From Neorhizobium galegae (GTDB lineage: Bacteria > Pseudomonadota > Alphaproteobacteria > Rhizobiales > Rhizobiaceae), in NCBI RefSeq assembly GCF_017877055.1, contig NZ_JAGIPG010000003.1, forward strand, positions 434,001 to 498,000: DNA of 64,000 nucleotides. The letters run 5' to 3'. Shown in pieces: positions 26,851-35,788 of this stretch. Position 1 is the first letter of the stretch. Every line of letters starts with the position of its first letter. Below the pieces are notes generated by a model that worked only from the letters and a program-made list of their open reading frames with translations, was not told where the DNA came from and ran no database searches. Position numbers and translations under genes: made by a program.

Positions 26851-27363
26851 CTAGAGGTGGCGGCCTGCATCCAGCGCTTCCTCGGCCTCATCGAGCGACA
26901 TTTCGAAGATTTTCTTGCCGATATCGAAGCTGAAACCGGCTCTGGCGAAGGCGGAAAACTCCTTCGCCTTACGTTTTTCGTCGAGTTCGCCCTTGCGGAA
27001 CGGCCCGAAGGCGCGCTTGCGGGCCAGGATGAGGGCTGCGTGGAAATCATCCGCCTCGGCAATGGCGGCCGCCACGGTGTCGCTCGCCACGCCCTTCTGC
27101 GACAGTTTCTGGGCAATGGCGCGTCTGGACCTGCCGCCGCGCATGCCCGAGCGAGCGCTCATCTCGGCAAAGGCAGCATCATCCAGCGCCTTGTTATCAT
27201 AGGCGAACTTCACGGCGAACTCGGCGAGCGCCCTGACTTGGACCTCGCCGATATCCTCGAATTTCTCACGTGCCTTGCGCGAAATGGCGTCGAAAAGCTG
27301 CTTTTCCGTGTGCATACGCCGGTTTATGCGATAGATCGTCGAATTGCGCGCCCAGGAGAGCAT
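26851..27363 (-). CDS. recX: RecX regulatory protein
   Basis: 170 residues. Repeated three-helix RecX modules: SRRAIAQKLSQKGVASDTVAAAI is the clearest, preceded by ALAEFAVKFAYDNKALDDAAFAEM. RecX caps RecA filaments. The frame stays open upstream of the ATG for 16 codons whose translation (DDETPQSDAPTPR) looks like the usual rhizobial N-terminus, but no ATG, GTG or TTG is available there, only a CTG. The annotated start may thus be internal, or the gene may start with a rare codon. Confidence 0.88.
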   Translation of the reverse strand: MLSWARNSTIYRINRRMHTEKQLFDAISRKAREKFEDIGEVQVRALAEFAVKFAYDNKALDDAAFAEMSARSGMRGGRSRRAIAQKLSQKGVASDTVAAAIAEADDFHAALILARKRAFGPFRKGELDEKRKAKEFSAFARAGFSFDIGKKIFEMSLDEAEEALDAGRHL

Positions 27364-27510
27364 GCGCGGCGTCGGTGCATCGGATTGCGGCGTCTCGTCG
27401 TCTAGATCCAGTTAAGCCTCCGACCGCTTTTACCGCCACTTCCCGCGATGCGGCGCCGGGCTTCTTACATCATGCAGCCGCGGCGAAACAACATCATCTC
27501 GGCTGTCGCG

Positions 27511-28233
27511 TCATACGGCAGGAACGGCTCTAAGCACATCCTGATGCACGACGATCCGGGCGTGGTAGGGAACGCGCGTATAGAGATCCATGACGTCCTG
27601 GTTGACCAGACGCACGCAGCCCGACGACGTCGCCTTGCCGATGGAAGCCCATTCCGGCGAGCCATGCAGGCGGTAGAGCGTATCCTGGCCATTCTGGAAG
27701 ATGTAAAGCGCCCGCGCACCAAGCGGGTTCTTGACACCCGGATCCATGCCGCCGTTCTCGATGGAGAACTTCTTGAGGCTCGGCTGACGCGCGACCATCT
27801 CGTTCGGCGGCTTCCAGCGCGGCCAGGGCTGGCGCCAGTGGATGACGCCTTCGCCCTGCCATGCAAAACCGTCCTTGCCGATGCCGACGCCGTAGCGCAT
27901 CGCCGTGCCGCCGGGCTCTACCACGTAGAGAAAACGGCCGGGCGTATCGACGACCACCGTGCCCGGCAGTTCACCTGTCGGATCGACCACGCGCTGGCGA
28001 TAATATTTCGGGTCGATCTGCTTGTAGGGGATCGCCGGCAGGAGGTGGCCGCTGTCCTCGACGGCGGCGTATCGGGACTGCAGTTCCGCTTCGCTCGGGG
28101 GCTCGATCGGACGGCGGGCCATTTCCGGGACCGGAGCCCGTTCAGCGGTGGTGGCGCAGCCGGCAAGCGCCGCGGTCATCGAGACGGAGCCTATAACGAA
28201 GGCGCGCCGCGACATCTGGTATTCGCTGGTCAT
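27511..28233 (-). CDS. L,D-transpeptidase lipoprotein (YkuD domain)
   Basis: About 240 residues. A twin-arginine-like start (SRRAFVIGSVSM) runs into a lipobox (ALAGC), so the protein is probably anchored to a membrane facing the periplasm. The YkuD domain carries the catalytic HGSPEW...SSGCVRL motif with the nucleophile Cys in SGCVRL. Such enzymes make 3-3 crosslinks in peptidoglycan or attach lipoproteins to it; 3-3 crosslinking is abundant in Rhizobiales. Start choice is among 28260, 28233 and 28215. Confidence 0.88.
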   Translation of the reverse strand: MTSEYQMSRRAFVIGSVSMTAALAGCATTAERAPVPEMARRPIEPPSEAELQSRYAAVEDSGHLLPAIPYKQIDPKYYRQRVVDPTGELPGTVVVDTPGRFLYVVEPGGTAMRYGVGIGKDGFAWQGEGVIHWRQPWPRWKPPNEMVARQPSLKKFSIENGGMDPGVKNPLGARALYIFQNGQDTLYRLHGSPEWASIGKATSSGCVRLVNQDVMDLYTRVPYHARIVVHQDVLRAVPAV

Positions 28234-28354
28234 GGACCGAAAAATCTTTCTGAAAATCAACGTATGGCAGCTAGTAGCGGTTTCGAGCCCCGACCAGCAA
28301 GGCGCGACGCATTCACATCACGGTGACCTTCCCGTCATCGAACAGCTGGCAAAT

Positions 28355-29869
28355 TCAATCCGTCGCCTTGGCCTCGTAAAAGGCCCTGACGTCCCTTGCA
28401 AAACTCCGGCGCGAATCCGGCCTGGTGTAGAACATGTGCCCGCCGCGATAGACCCTGAGCTCGGCGCGGCCGGCAGCGAGTTCGGGCGGCAGGTGGTCGA
28501 TGACGTAGCGGCTGGCGCCGTAAGGCGTGAGCGCGTCGCTGTAGCCGTGGGCGATCATCAGTCTGAAGGACGGGATGACCGAAAGCAGGTCGCGGACATC
28601 GGTGCTGGCGCTGGCAAGCGAGCGCGAATCTCCGCCACGGCTGCCGTTCCACTCCCAGCGGCGGTTCACCTCCTCGTTCAGCAGCGAATAGGTCATTTCC
28701 GTCGCAAAACCGAGTTCGTTGCGGGCATAAGCGGCAAAGGTGGCGCCATAGGCGCGTGTGTAACCTTCGAGGATCGGGTCGTCGTTGCGGGTAGAGGCAT
28801 CTTCCGGATAGGCATCCGGCACCGCATAGGCAGCGTCGTAGGGGCTGACGATCTTTCCCGGTCCCCCCATTTGCTTGGCATAGACGTCGCCGACGAAACC
28901 GCGGGTGCGGGCGACGACGTCCTTCGGGATGCCGGTGAGTTCAGAAAGCCGGCCATAGAGCCCATCAGCCGCCGGACCGGTTGGGGAGGGGCCGGCGAGC
29001 CCGACGAGGTAATCGCCGATCGCGAAACGTTCGACATCGGCAAGCTTTTCCGGCGTGAACTGGTCGCGGCGCTCCAGCTCTGCCGCTGCGAGCGAGGGAA
29101 GCTGCAGCGCCGCACTCAAGGGATCGTCCGAATTGGCGAGGAACCGGCCTTCGACCAGCGGCGACAGCATGATGATACCGGAAGCCAGCATCCCCTGACT
29201 GTTCTTCAGAGACACGGCGACCTTTGCGGCGCGAAAACCGCCATAACTCTCGCCGAGCAGGTATTTCGGTGCGTCGAGCCGGTTGTTCTTGTGGACGTAG
29301 AGCGCGATCGCCTTGGACAGGCTGTCGGCATCCTGCCGCACGCCGTAATAGGCGCCGGCCGCATCATTGCTGGCGGCGCGGCTCCAGCCGGTACCGACCG
29401 GATCGATCAGTACGAGATCGGTGAAAGCGAGCCAGCTTTCGGGGTTGTCCCTCAGCTCGGGCGTCGTGCCGTTGTCGCCGGTCGGGCCGAATTCCAGGAT
29501 TTTTGGCCCGACCAGGCCGAGATGCAGATAGGCGGAGGCGGCGCCCGGGCCGCCGTTGAAGGCGAAGGTGAGCGGCCTGCCGGGTGCCCGGTTCCTGGCG
29601 ATATAGGCGGTATAGAAGATCTTTGCCGAGCGGTTGCCGTCCTGGCCGAACAGATCGAGCGTGCCGGCCGTGGCGGTGTAGGGCAGGTCGCCGGAAGGTC
29701 CCTTGAAGACATGTTCGGTGGTGGAATCCGCCGGGATCAGGCTGAATATGCCACCACCGGCGCTCTGCTCCACTTGGCGGCCACGCTCGCGGTTCTCGTC
29801 ACCACCGCGCTGTTGCTGCGCCAGAACTGGCGCTGAAAAGGCAAGGACTACGGCGAGAGATGCAATCAT
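28355..29869 (-). CDS. Peptidase family S10 (serine carboxypeptidase-like)
   Basis: 504 residues from ATG 29869. A signal peptide (SLAVVLAFSAPVLAQ) indicates export. The S10 marks are FAFNGGPGAASAYLHLG (oxyanion region), GTGWSRA, the nucleophile in LGESYGGFRAAKV, the Asp in HGYSDALTPYGAS and the His in YRGGHMFYTRPDSR, so the triad is complete. Bacterial S10 members are poorly studied. Same strand as the L,D-transpeptidase gene, with 121 bases between them. Confidence 0.88.
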   Translation of the reverse strand: MIASLAVVLAFSAPVLAQQQRGGDENRERGRQVEQSAGGGIFSLIPADSTTEHVFKGPSGDLPYTATAGTLDLFGQDGNRSAKIFYTAYIARNRAPGRPLTFAFNGGPGAASAYLHLGLVGPKILEFGPTGDNGTTPELRDNPESWLAFTDLVLIDPVGTGWSRAASNDAAGAYYGVRQDADSLSKAIALYVHKNNRLDAPKYLLGESYGGFRAAKVAVSLKNSQGMLASGIIMLSPLVEGRFLANSDDPLSAALQLPSLAAAELERRDQFTPEKLADVERFAIGDYLVGLAGPSPTGPAADGLYGRLSELTGIPKDVVARTRGFVGDVYAKQMGGPGKIVSPYDAAYAVPDAYPEDASTRNDDPILEGYTRAYGATFAAYARNELGFATEMTYSLLNEEVNRRWEWNGSRGGDSRSLASASTDVRDLLSVIPSFRLMIAHGYSDALTPYGASRYVIDHLPPELAAGRAELRVYRGGHMFYTRPDSRRSFARDVRAFYEAKATD

Positions 29870-30106
29870 CCGGTGAAACGACAAACTGAAATCCTCCTTG
29901 GCCAGCCGCACCCTATGTAGGGCGCCGCGGCGATCCGCAAAACTCAACTCCTATTGATCGACAGCGGCAGCGGCACGTTTGCCGATTTCAGCGTTTTCGA
30001 GACGGTGCCCGTAAACCGCAAATAACGGTGTAAATCCGCCGATCGACGGTGCGGATTACTGAGCGATCGATGGCTATAAGCGCACATAGCATTTACGCTC
30101 ACCGCC

Positions 30107-31057
30107 ATGATTCCCAAGGCCGTGATACCGAAAACGCCGTTTCAGCCCATGCCGGCAGCGCGCTGGGCAGGTCCCCAGACCTTTGCCGCGGACACCGCGG
30201 ACGCGGCATTCGTGGCGGGTGGCGCGCTTTATCCGCTCGATCAGATCGTGCGGGCCGAACCTGACTGGGCCGGCGCCTGGCGCCAGCGGCTGGCGCTGAA
30301 ATGCGCGTCGGCGGCGGTGCGGCTTGCGGGGCGTTCGGAGGACGAGGCAGGGCTGCGCGACGCCTGGCTGCTGCGCAAGCCGGGAGACGATCCCGGCCCG
30401 GCCGGGCAGATCCTTTCGGCCTGGAAGCGGCTTGGCTCGCGTTCGGCCACGCTCGATACAGAGGTGCTGCAGGCGATAGCCGGCATGCTCGGCATCAAGT
30501 GGGACGAGCCGCTGGCAACGCTCGCGCAGACTTTTGACGACCTAGGGCTGGCCGGATCAGCCGCGCCGTTCGCGGCGGCGGCGATCATCCGCGAAACGCA
30601 CGCGATCCGCCCGGATGCCGAAGCGCTCGGCTGGTGGCTGGCCGATCTCCTCCTGGCGCAGAAGCTGCGCTGGTCCGTGGCGGTGCCGCTGTTGATGAGC
30701 CAGCGTTTTTCTTCGGTGTTCCGTGCCGAAGGTGGGCGCGGCCGCATCCGACCAGGCGAAGAGGGGTTCGACCGGGCGATCTGCCTTGCCCTGGTGCATG
30801 CCGCGACCGAAGCCGGCCGGCTGGCGGCGGAGATCGGTCGGCGCGCCGAGCGGCTTGCCGTCGTCACGCCGAAGCTGCGTGCGAAAGGGGCGGAGGATGG
30901 GCTGCGCCTGCTGCTCTCCGATGACGCTGTCTCGGGCTCCCTGCAAACGCCGAACCTTTCTCGCTTTGCATCGCGCCGCCTGTTCGAGCGGCTGCAGCAG
31001 CTGGACGCGGTGCGCGAGCTTTCCGGCCGCCCCACCTTCCGCATCTACGGGCTCTGA
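30107..31057 (+). CDS. DUF1403 family protein
   Basis: A 316-residue soluble protein, rich in Ala, Leu and Arg and predicted helical, with FDRAICLALVHAATEAGRLAAEIGRRAERLA at about 220-250. It matches the DUF1403 family, whose function is unknown and which is found mainly in Rhizobiales. It is immediately followed (2 bases) by a ScpB-like gene, an arrangement I recall as recurrent, so the two probably act together, perhaps in chromosome or plasmid organisation. That link is an inference from position. Confidence 0.75.
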   Translation: MIPKAVIPKTPFQPMPAARWAGPQTFAADTADAAFVAGGALYPLDQIVRAEPDWAGAWRQRLALKCASAAVRLAGRSEDEAGLRDAWLLRKPGDDPGPAGQILSAWKRLGSRSATLDTEVLQAIAGMLGIKWDEPLATLAQTFDDLGLAGSAAPFAAAAIIRETHAIRPDAEALGWWLADLLLAQKLRWSVAVPLLMSQRFSSVFRAEGGRGRIRPGEEGFDRAICLALVHAATEAGRLAAEIGRRAERLAVVTPKLRAKGAEDGLRLLLSDDAVSGSLQTPNLSRFASRRLFERLQQLDAVRELSGRPTFRIYGL

Positions 31058-31059
31058 AC

Positions 31060-31704
31060 ATGGCGAAGCGGGCGCGGCAAATCGTCATCGACAAGGAGCT
31101 TCTCCACCTGACGCAGGTGGAGCGGCATCGCCAATGGGCGGCACGGATAGAGGCGGTGATCTTTGCCTCTTCCGAGCCCGTCACCCGGAAGGCGCTGGAG
31201 CGCATCGTCGGAGAGGATTGCGATATCGAAGAGATCATCGAGGAGATCCGCGAGGCGCTCGCCGGTCGGCCTTATGAACTCGTGGCGGTCGCCGGCGGCT
31301 GGCAGCATCGCACCCGGCCGGAGTTTGCCGATATCATCCATGCTTCCGGCGCCGCCAATGCCCCTCCGGCAGATCTGACCGATCACCAGGCGTTGGTGTT
31401 GATGACGGTCGGTTATTTCCAGCCGGTGACGCGCGCCGAAATCTCGAAGATTTTCGGGCGCGAGGTGAGCCGCGATACAATCGCGACGCTCCGACAGCTC
31501 GGCTTCCTCGCCTCCGGTCCGCGCAGTCCGACGCCCGGTGCACCTTATACCTATATCACCACGCCGGCCTTCCTCACCGCCTTCGGTTTCGACACGCTGC
31601 GCGACCTGCCGGACACGGAAATGCTGGAGGATGCCGGGCTGCTGACCCGCAAGCTGCCGGTCGACGATTTCGTCGAGCCGGAACTGGAAGACGACGACGA
31701 CTAG
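31060..31704 (+). CDS. ScpB-like winged-helix protein
   Basis: 214 residues with the two winged-helix domains of ScpB: AARIEAVIFASSEPVTRKALERIVG at the N-terminus and TDHQALVLMTVGYFQPVTRAEISKIFGREVSRDTIATLRQLGFLASG in the middle. The acidic tail ends EDDDD. Canonical ScpB joins ScpA and SMC in condensin. No scpA or smc is nearby, so this is a paralogue paired with DUF1403 instead. The gap between the two genes is 2 bases. Confidence 0.8.
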   Translation: MAKRARQIVIDKELLHLTQVERHRQWAARIEAVIFASSEPVTRKALERIVGEDCDIEEIIEEIREALAGRPYELVAVAGGWQHRTRPEFADIIHASGAANAPPADLTDHQALVLMTVGYFQPVTRAEISKIFGREVSRDTIATLRQLGFLASGPRSPTPGAPYTYITTPAFLTAFGFDTLRDLPDTEMLEDAGLLTRKLPVDDFVEPELEDDDD

Positions 31705-31780
31705 TGGTGGCACTTGAAATGCGCAGAAACTGAGCTCATATTGAGCAATAGATGATCAAAATCGGATCAGGACTATTCTT

Positions 31781-32149
31781 ATGGCCCATGCTTTTGAAAT
31801 CGGTGCCGCCGCTTTCCGTGAATCCCAGTCCGCGCTGCTATCGGCGCGGCGGGTGTCCGATCTTCTCGGACTGACGCAGGCGGAACTGGCAAAACTGATC
31901 GGTGTCGCCCGCAACACGCTGACGGCCAAAAGCGGCGCCCGCAAGGTCGATCTGGCGCTCTCCCCTGTCGTTCGCATTCTGGCGATGGCGAGCGAGATGG
32001 CCGGCGACGAGAACCGCGCGGCGATCTGGTTCAAGCACCAGCCGATCCCCGGCTGGGCCGGCAAGACGGCCTATGACCTCGTCGGCGAGGGCAAGGCCGA
32101 CAAGGTGCTTGCCTATCTGGAGGCGGTGCGCTCCGGCGTTTATGCCTGA
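31781..32149 (+). CDS. Xre/MbcA/ParS-type antitoxin (DUF2384)
   Basis: 122 residues. An N-terminal Xre-like helix-turn-helix (DLLGLTQAELAKLIGVARNTLTAKSG) and a C-terminal toxin-binding part with WFKHQPIPGWAGKTAYDLVGEGKADKVLAYL, the signature of the Xre-RES antitoxin class. The stop overlaps the RES toxin start by 8 bases, so the pair is co-translated; the antitoxin normally represses its own promoter. Confidence 0.88.
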   Translation: MAHAFEIGAAAFRESQSALLSARRVSDLLGLTQAELAKLIGVARNTLTAKSGARKVDLALSPVVRILAMASEMAGDENRAAIWFKHQPIPGWAGKTAYDLVGEGKADKVLAYLEAVRSGVYA

Positions 32150-32657
32150 ATTGGCCTCTGAACCGATAATCCTCTGGCGTGCCTATGTGCCGCGCTGGGC
32201 GCATGCGCCACTTTCCGGGGACGGCGCTGCCCGTTTCGGCGGCCGCTGGAACCCGGTCGGCGCCGCGACCATCTATGCGGCGCGCGAGCTTTCCACGGCC
32301 TGGGCGGAGTACAATCAGGGTTTCGTACAGCACCCGGCCCTGATCGCGCAGCTTCGACTCGAACGCGCGCGACTCGCGGATCTGACCAGCCCCGAGGTTC
32401 TGGACGGTTTCGGTATCGACGAGACAATCCACCGCTGCGAATGGCGCGATGATCTCGACGCCGGGCGGTTGCCGTCAACGCATCTCCTCAGGGAGAGGCT
32501 GCACCAGGAGGGCCATGATGGCGTCGTCTATCCATCCTTCATGTCGCCGGGCGGAACCTGCGTCGCTCTCTGGCGCTGGAACGGCAAGGACCAGCCGAAG
32601 CTCACGGTCACCGACCCCGACGGTCGACTACCGAAAGGCCCGGCTTCCTGGTTATAG
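32142..32657 (+). CDS. RES-domain toxin
   Basis: 171 residues from ATG 32142, overlapping the antitoxin stop. RES proteins degrade NAD+ when freed from the antitoxin. The RES fold residues are seen in ARFGGRWNPVGAATIYAARELSTAWAEY: Arg, Glu and Ser/Thr of the NAD pocket. YPSFMSPGGTCVALW in the second half is also typical. Start by overlap with the antitoxin; the longer frame from 32073 is out-of-frame antitoxin sequence. Confidence 0.87.
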   Translation: MPELASEPIILWRAYVPRWAHAPLSGDGAARFGGRWNPVGAATIYAARELSTAWAEYNQGFVQHPALIAQLRLERARLADLTSPEVLDGFGIDETIHRCEWRDDLDAGRLPSTHLLRERLHQEGHDGVVYPSFMSPGGTCVALWRWNGKDQPKLTVTDPDGRLPKGPASWL

Positions 32658-32809
32658 CTGGGAAAGCGGCGCAGTTTCTCTCAACGAATGGAATCGATCC
32701 GACGCGGCACGAAAAACACAGTCGCTCGATGTCACACCCACAGCTGTATGGAAAATACTCCGCTCAACCTTGGCATTCAAAATTTAGTGGAATGTAATGT
32801 TTTGGATGC

Positions 32810-34543
32810 ATGATGCGCCGAGAGAAGGCGGTGCATATGCAGCAGAACATCCGTATCACATCGCACGTCACGATCGTGCTGACATTGCTGACGGCTCTGA
32901 CGGCTTTGCTTCTCGCCGGCTTCATGTGGCTTGCCTCGGCGAAGGTGGACGATCTCGCCTTGACCCGGCAGAAGGGTTACGTCGAACAGGGCCTCGACGA
33001 GCAGGTGAAAGCCGTACAGCATGAACTGGAAAGCGTCACGGTGTGGAACGACGCGGTCCTGCTTGTCGCCAAAGACGATCACCCATGGATTGCCGACAAT
33101 ATCGGTACATGGATGCACAAATATTTCAGCCATGACCGCACTTACGTGTTCAACGAGCGCAACGAGCTGGTCTTCGCCATGCGGGACGGCGAGGATATTG
33201 CGGCCCTGACCTTTCTGGGCGATGAAATGGCTGCGGCGGCCTTGCGGGAAGACATCCGCGCGGCGCTCCACAGACGGATCGCACCCGGCGATTCCAATCC
33301 CCCGGTGCTTGCCGAGATTTTTGCGGAGAAGATCCTCTCGATCGCCGGCCGGCCGGCTGTCGTCAGCGCAAGACCGATCGTCCCGAGCAGCGACGAGGTT
33401 TCGGTCGCACCGGGCAAGGAATTCATTGCGGTTGCCGTAAGATTTCTGGATGCCAGCGCGGTCGAGAAGATCGCTCGTTACGCCCGGATCGAGACGCTGC
33501 ATTTTACCACCGACGCTGCCGAATCAACTGCAGCCATTCCGGTCACGGCCACTGCCGGCACGACGCTTGGATATATGGCATGGCAGCCCATTCGACCGGG
33601 CCTGATGCTCATCGAGCAAATCGCTCCGGTTGGCATTGCCGGCATTATCGTGGCGATGGGGGTGGTGATCTTCCTGGGCCTGGGCCTGCGCAAGACAACC
33701 CTCGACCTCTCCGAGAGCCGTCTGGCGCTGATGCGCCACCGCGACCAGCTCGAAGAGAGCGTCAGGCTCCGGACGGCGGAGATCGAGCGCCAGCGGGAAG
33801 AACTGGACAGGCTTCTGGCACAGGAACGGCATGTGAACGCCCTGCAGCGTCAGTTCGTGAGCATGGCTTCCCATGAGTTCCGCACGCCGCTTGCCATCAT
33901 CGATGCTGCGGCACAGCGCCTGTCGCGCACGAAAACCAACCAGAAACCCGAATATGTGGAAGAAAAGTCGGCCCAGATCCGCGCCGCCGTGCTGCGCATG
34001 GTCGACCTGATGGAGAGCATCCTGTCGGCGGGCCGGCTGGAGACCGGCAAGACGACACTGCAGCCGGAACGTCTCTCGCTGGCGGAAATCATCGAATCCT
34101 GCTGTGCCCGACAGATGGATGTTCGTAAATCCCACACGATTCACCGGGACCTTTCGCATCTGCCGGAGACGATCCTTGCCGATCGCACCACGATCGAACA
34201 GGTCTTCACCAACCTGCTTTCGAATGCCGTCAAATATGCGCCGCAGGCGCCGGACATCCATATCCGGACCTCGACGAAGAACGGCGTGTCCTATGTATCG
34301 ATCCAGGATGCCGGCATCGGCATGGATGCCGAGGACCTACCGAAGCTTTTCCAGCCCTACTACCGAGCCCGCAGCGCGACCGGCATTGCCGGCACCGGCA
34401 TCGGCCTCAACCTCGTCAAGCAGATCGTCGACCTGCATGGCGGTTCGATCTCGGTCGAGAGCGCACTCGGCCGGGGAACGACATTCACGGTGGCGCTCCC
34501 GAACAAGGGACCGCTCGCAAATCTCATCAAACGAGCAGCTTAG
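32810..34543 (+). CDS. CHASE4-domain sensor histidine kinase
   Basis: 577 residues. Membrane helix about 20-42, a periplasmic CHASE4 domain (about 60-260; VTVWNDAVLLVAKDD...WIADNIGTWM is its usual start), a second helix about 272-293, then a coiled stretch and the HisKA domain with phospho-acceptor His355 in SMASHEFRTP. The ATPase domain has NLLSNAVKYAP, DAGIGMDAEDLPKLFQPY and GTGIGLNLVKQI, so it looks active. No HAMP is evident. An alternative start 9 codons in (32837) has a better ribosome site. The receiver gene follows 11 bases after the stop. Confidence 0.9.
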   Translation: MMRREKAVHMQQNIRITSHVTIVLTLLTALTALLLAGFMWLASAKVDDLALTRQKGYVEQGLDEQVKAVQHELESVTVWNDAVLLVAKDDHPWIADNIGTWMHKYFSHDRTYVFNERNELVFAMRDGEDIAALTFLGDEMAAAALREDIRAALHRRIAPGDSNPPVLAEIFAEKILSIAGRPAVVSARPIVPSSDEVSVAPGKEFIAVAVRFLDASAVEKIARYARIETLHFTTDAAESTAAIPVTATAGTTLGYMAWQPIRPGLMLIEQIAPVGIAGIIVAMGVVIFLGLGLRKTTLDLSESRLALMRHRDQLEESVRLRTAEIERQREELDRLLAQERHVNALQRQFVSMASHEFRTPLAIIDAAAQRLSRTKTNQKPEYVEEKSAQIRAAVLRMVDLMESILSAGRLETGKTTLQPERLSLAEIIESCCARQMDVRKSHTIHRDLSHLPETILADRTTIEQVFTNLLSNAVKYAPQAPDIHIRTSTKNGVSYVSIQDAGIGMDAEDLPKLFQPYYRARSATGIAGTGIGLNLVKQIVDLHGGSISVESALGRGTTFTVALPNKGPLANLIKRAA

Positions 34544-34554
34544 GAAATAGCAGG

Positions 34555-34956
34555 ATGATTACCGTATTATGCATCGACGACGAAGCGGATATTCGTCAAC
34601 TCATCGTCGAGGAACTGGCGGACGCCGGATTTGCAACTCTGGAGGCCGCCAACGGGCAGGAGGGGCTGGAAGCCATCCTGTCGTACTGGCCGGACATCGT
34701 AATCTGCGACATTTCGATGCCCGTCATGGACGGTCATCAGCTCCTGGCAGAAATCCAGATGAACCACGCCGAGCTCTTCAATATCCCTTTCATCCTGCTG
34801 TCGGCCTTGACCGACAAGGACAACGTGCTGACGGGTCTGCGGGCAGGGGCGGCGGACTATCTGACCAAGCCGATCGATTTCGATCTTCTGCTGGCAAAGC
34901 TCGCCGGCTGCATCGCCCGCCTCGAAAACGACCGGGCGGTCGGCCGGGCACTTTGA
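34555..34956 (+). CDS. Single-domain response regulator (CheY-like)
   Basis: A 133-residue receiver with no output domain. The phospho-acceptor is Asp52 (VICDISMPVMDG), the acidic pocket is Asp8-Asp9, the switch Ser is in LLSALTD, and Lys105 lies in YLTKPID. Encoded directly behind the CHASE4 kinase and so probably its cognate receiver, perhaps passing the signal on by protein contact. The following 254 bases to 35210 hold no recognisable feature. Confidence 0.9.
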   Translation: MITVLCIDDEADIRQLIVEELADAGFATLEAANGQEGLEAILSYWPDIVICDISMPVMDGHQLLAEIQMNHAELFNIPFILLSALTDKDNVLTGLRAGAADYLTKPIDFDLLLAKLAGCIARLENDRAVGRAL

Positions 34957-35210
34957 TCTCAAGGCAAGGTGGCGTGAGCAGTCTGCAGCGGGCGTCGAGC
35001 TTATCGATGCACCGCTGTGATTGCGACGATTTCGGGACGAGGCCTGCGGCCCGAATTCAAGCTGGGCGCGAGCCTCTAACCGTCATCATGGCGGCTCTGG
35101 GAACCTAATAACCGACGCTATGCCACCGTCAAATCAACGTTTTGTAAAGCATCGGCGCAAAAGGCTTGCGCGGTGATGACAAAAAACTTTCGCCAGAGGC
35201 GAGGCTGTCG

Positions 35211-35702
35211 TCACTCACCCTTGGAGGGTTCGTCGCGCTCGCGAAGATTGCGGGCGACGAGGCGACAAAGGTCGCGGAGCTGCTGGTAGCTTTCCTGGGG
35301 CAGGAACGAAAACACTTCCCGCTCGACGGCATCGGCGGCGGCATCGCAGGCCTTGATCATCCGCTTGCCCTCGGTCGTCAGGCTCATGCGCAGGATGCGG
35401 CGGTTGGCCGGGTCTTCCTTCCGGGTGATGAGATTGCGGCGTTGCAGCCCGCCGATCAGCTCGTTCATCGTCTGCGGCGTCACGAAGAAACGACGCGAGA
35501 GTTCGGCCGAGGAAAGGCCTTCGCGGCTGCCGATGACGCTCAGCACCGTATATTGAATGCCGGTCATCTGCAGTGCCGACAGCGCCACTTCCAGCCGGCT
35601 GCGCACGGCATGATTCGCCTGGTTCAGGAAGTAGATTGCCCGGGGCTGCTGCATCACCCAGTCGCTGGTGCTTGCTTCTTCGGGCTTCATGTCTTCAGCC
35701 AT
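35211..35702 (-). CDS. MarR-family transcriptional regulator
   Basis: 163 residues from ATG 35702 (MAEDMKPEEAS). Winged HTH core: LSSAELSRRFFVTPQTMNELIGGLQRRNLITRKEDPANRRILRMSLT, including the wing with the conserved Asp-Arg pair. The open frame runs to 36233 but overlaps the upstream IclR gene antisense-frame sequence. Located 86 bases after that IclR gene on the same strand. MarR proteins commonly sense phenolic acids; a role in the neighbouring catabolic cluster is plausible but not shown. Confidence 0.85.
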   Translation of the reverse strand: MAEDMKPEEASTSDWVMQQPRAIYFLNQANHAVRSRLEVALSALQMTGIQYTVLSVIGSREGLSSAELSRRFFVTPQTMNELIGGLQRRNLITRKEDPANRRILRMSLTTEGKRMIKACDAAADAVEREVFSFLPQESYQQLRDLCRLVARNLRERDEPSKGE

Positions 35703-35788
35703 CACGATGCGGCGACCTTCTTCAAAACGGTTATATGAGCGGGGTAGCGGAGAAAATGCAGCCGCACAAGTCGCGTTGCACGAAACCC

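Noticed and set aside
28148..29836. 562-codon open frame on the plus strand
   Set aside because: Antisense to the S10 peptidase and L,D-transpeptidase genes, which have full family motifs. Its translation shows no domain; long shadows are expected in high-GC DNA.
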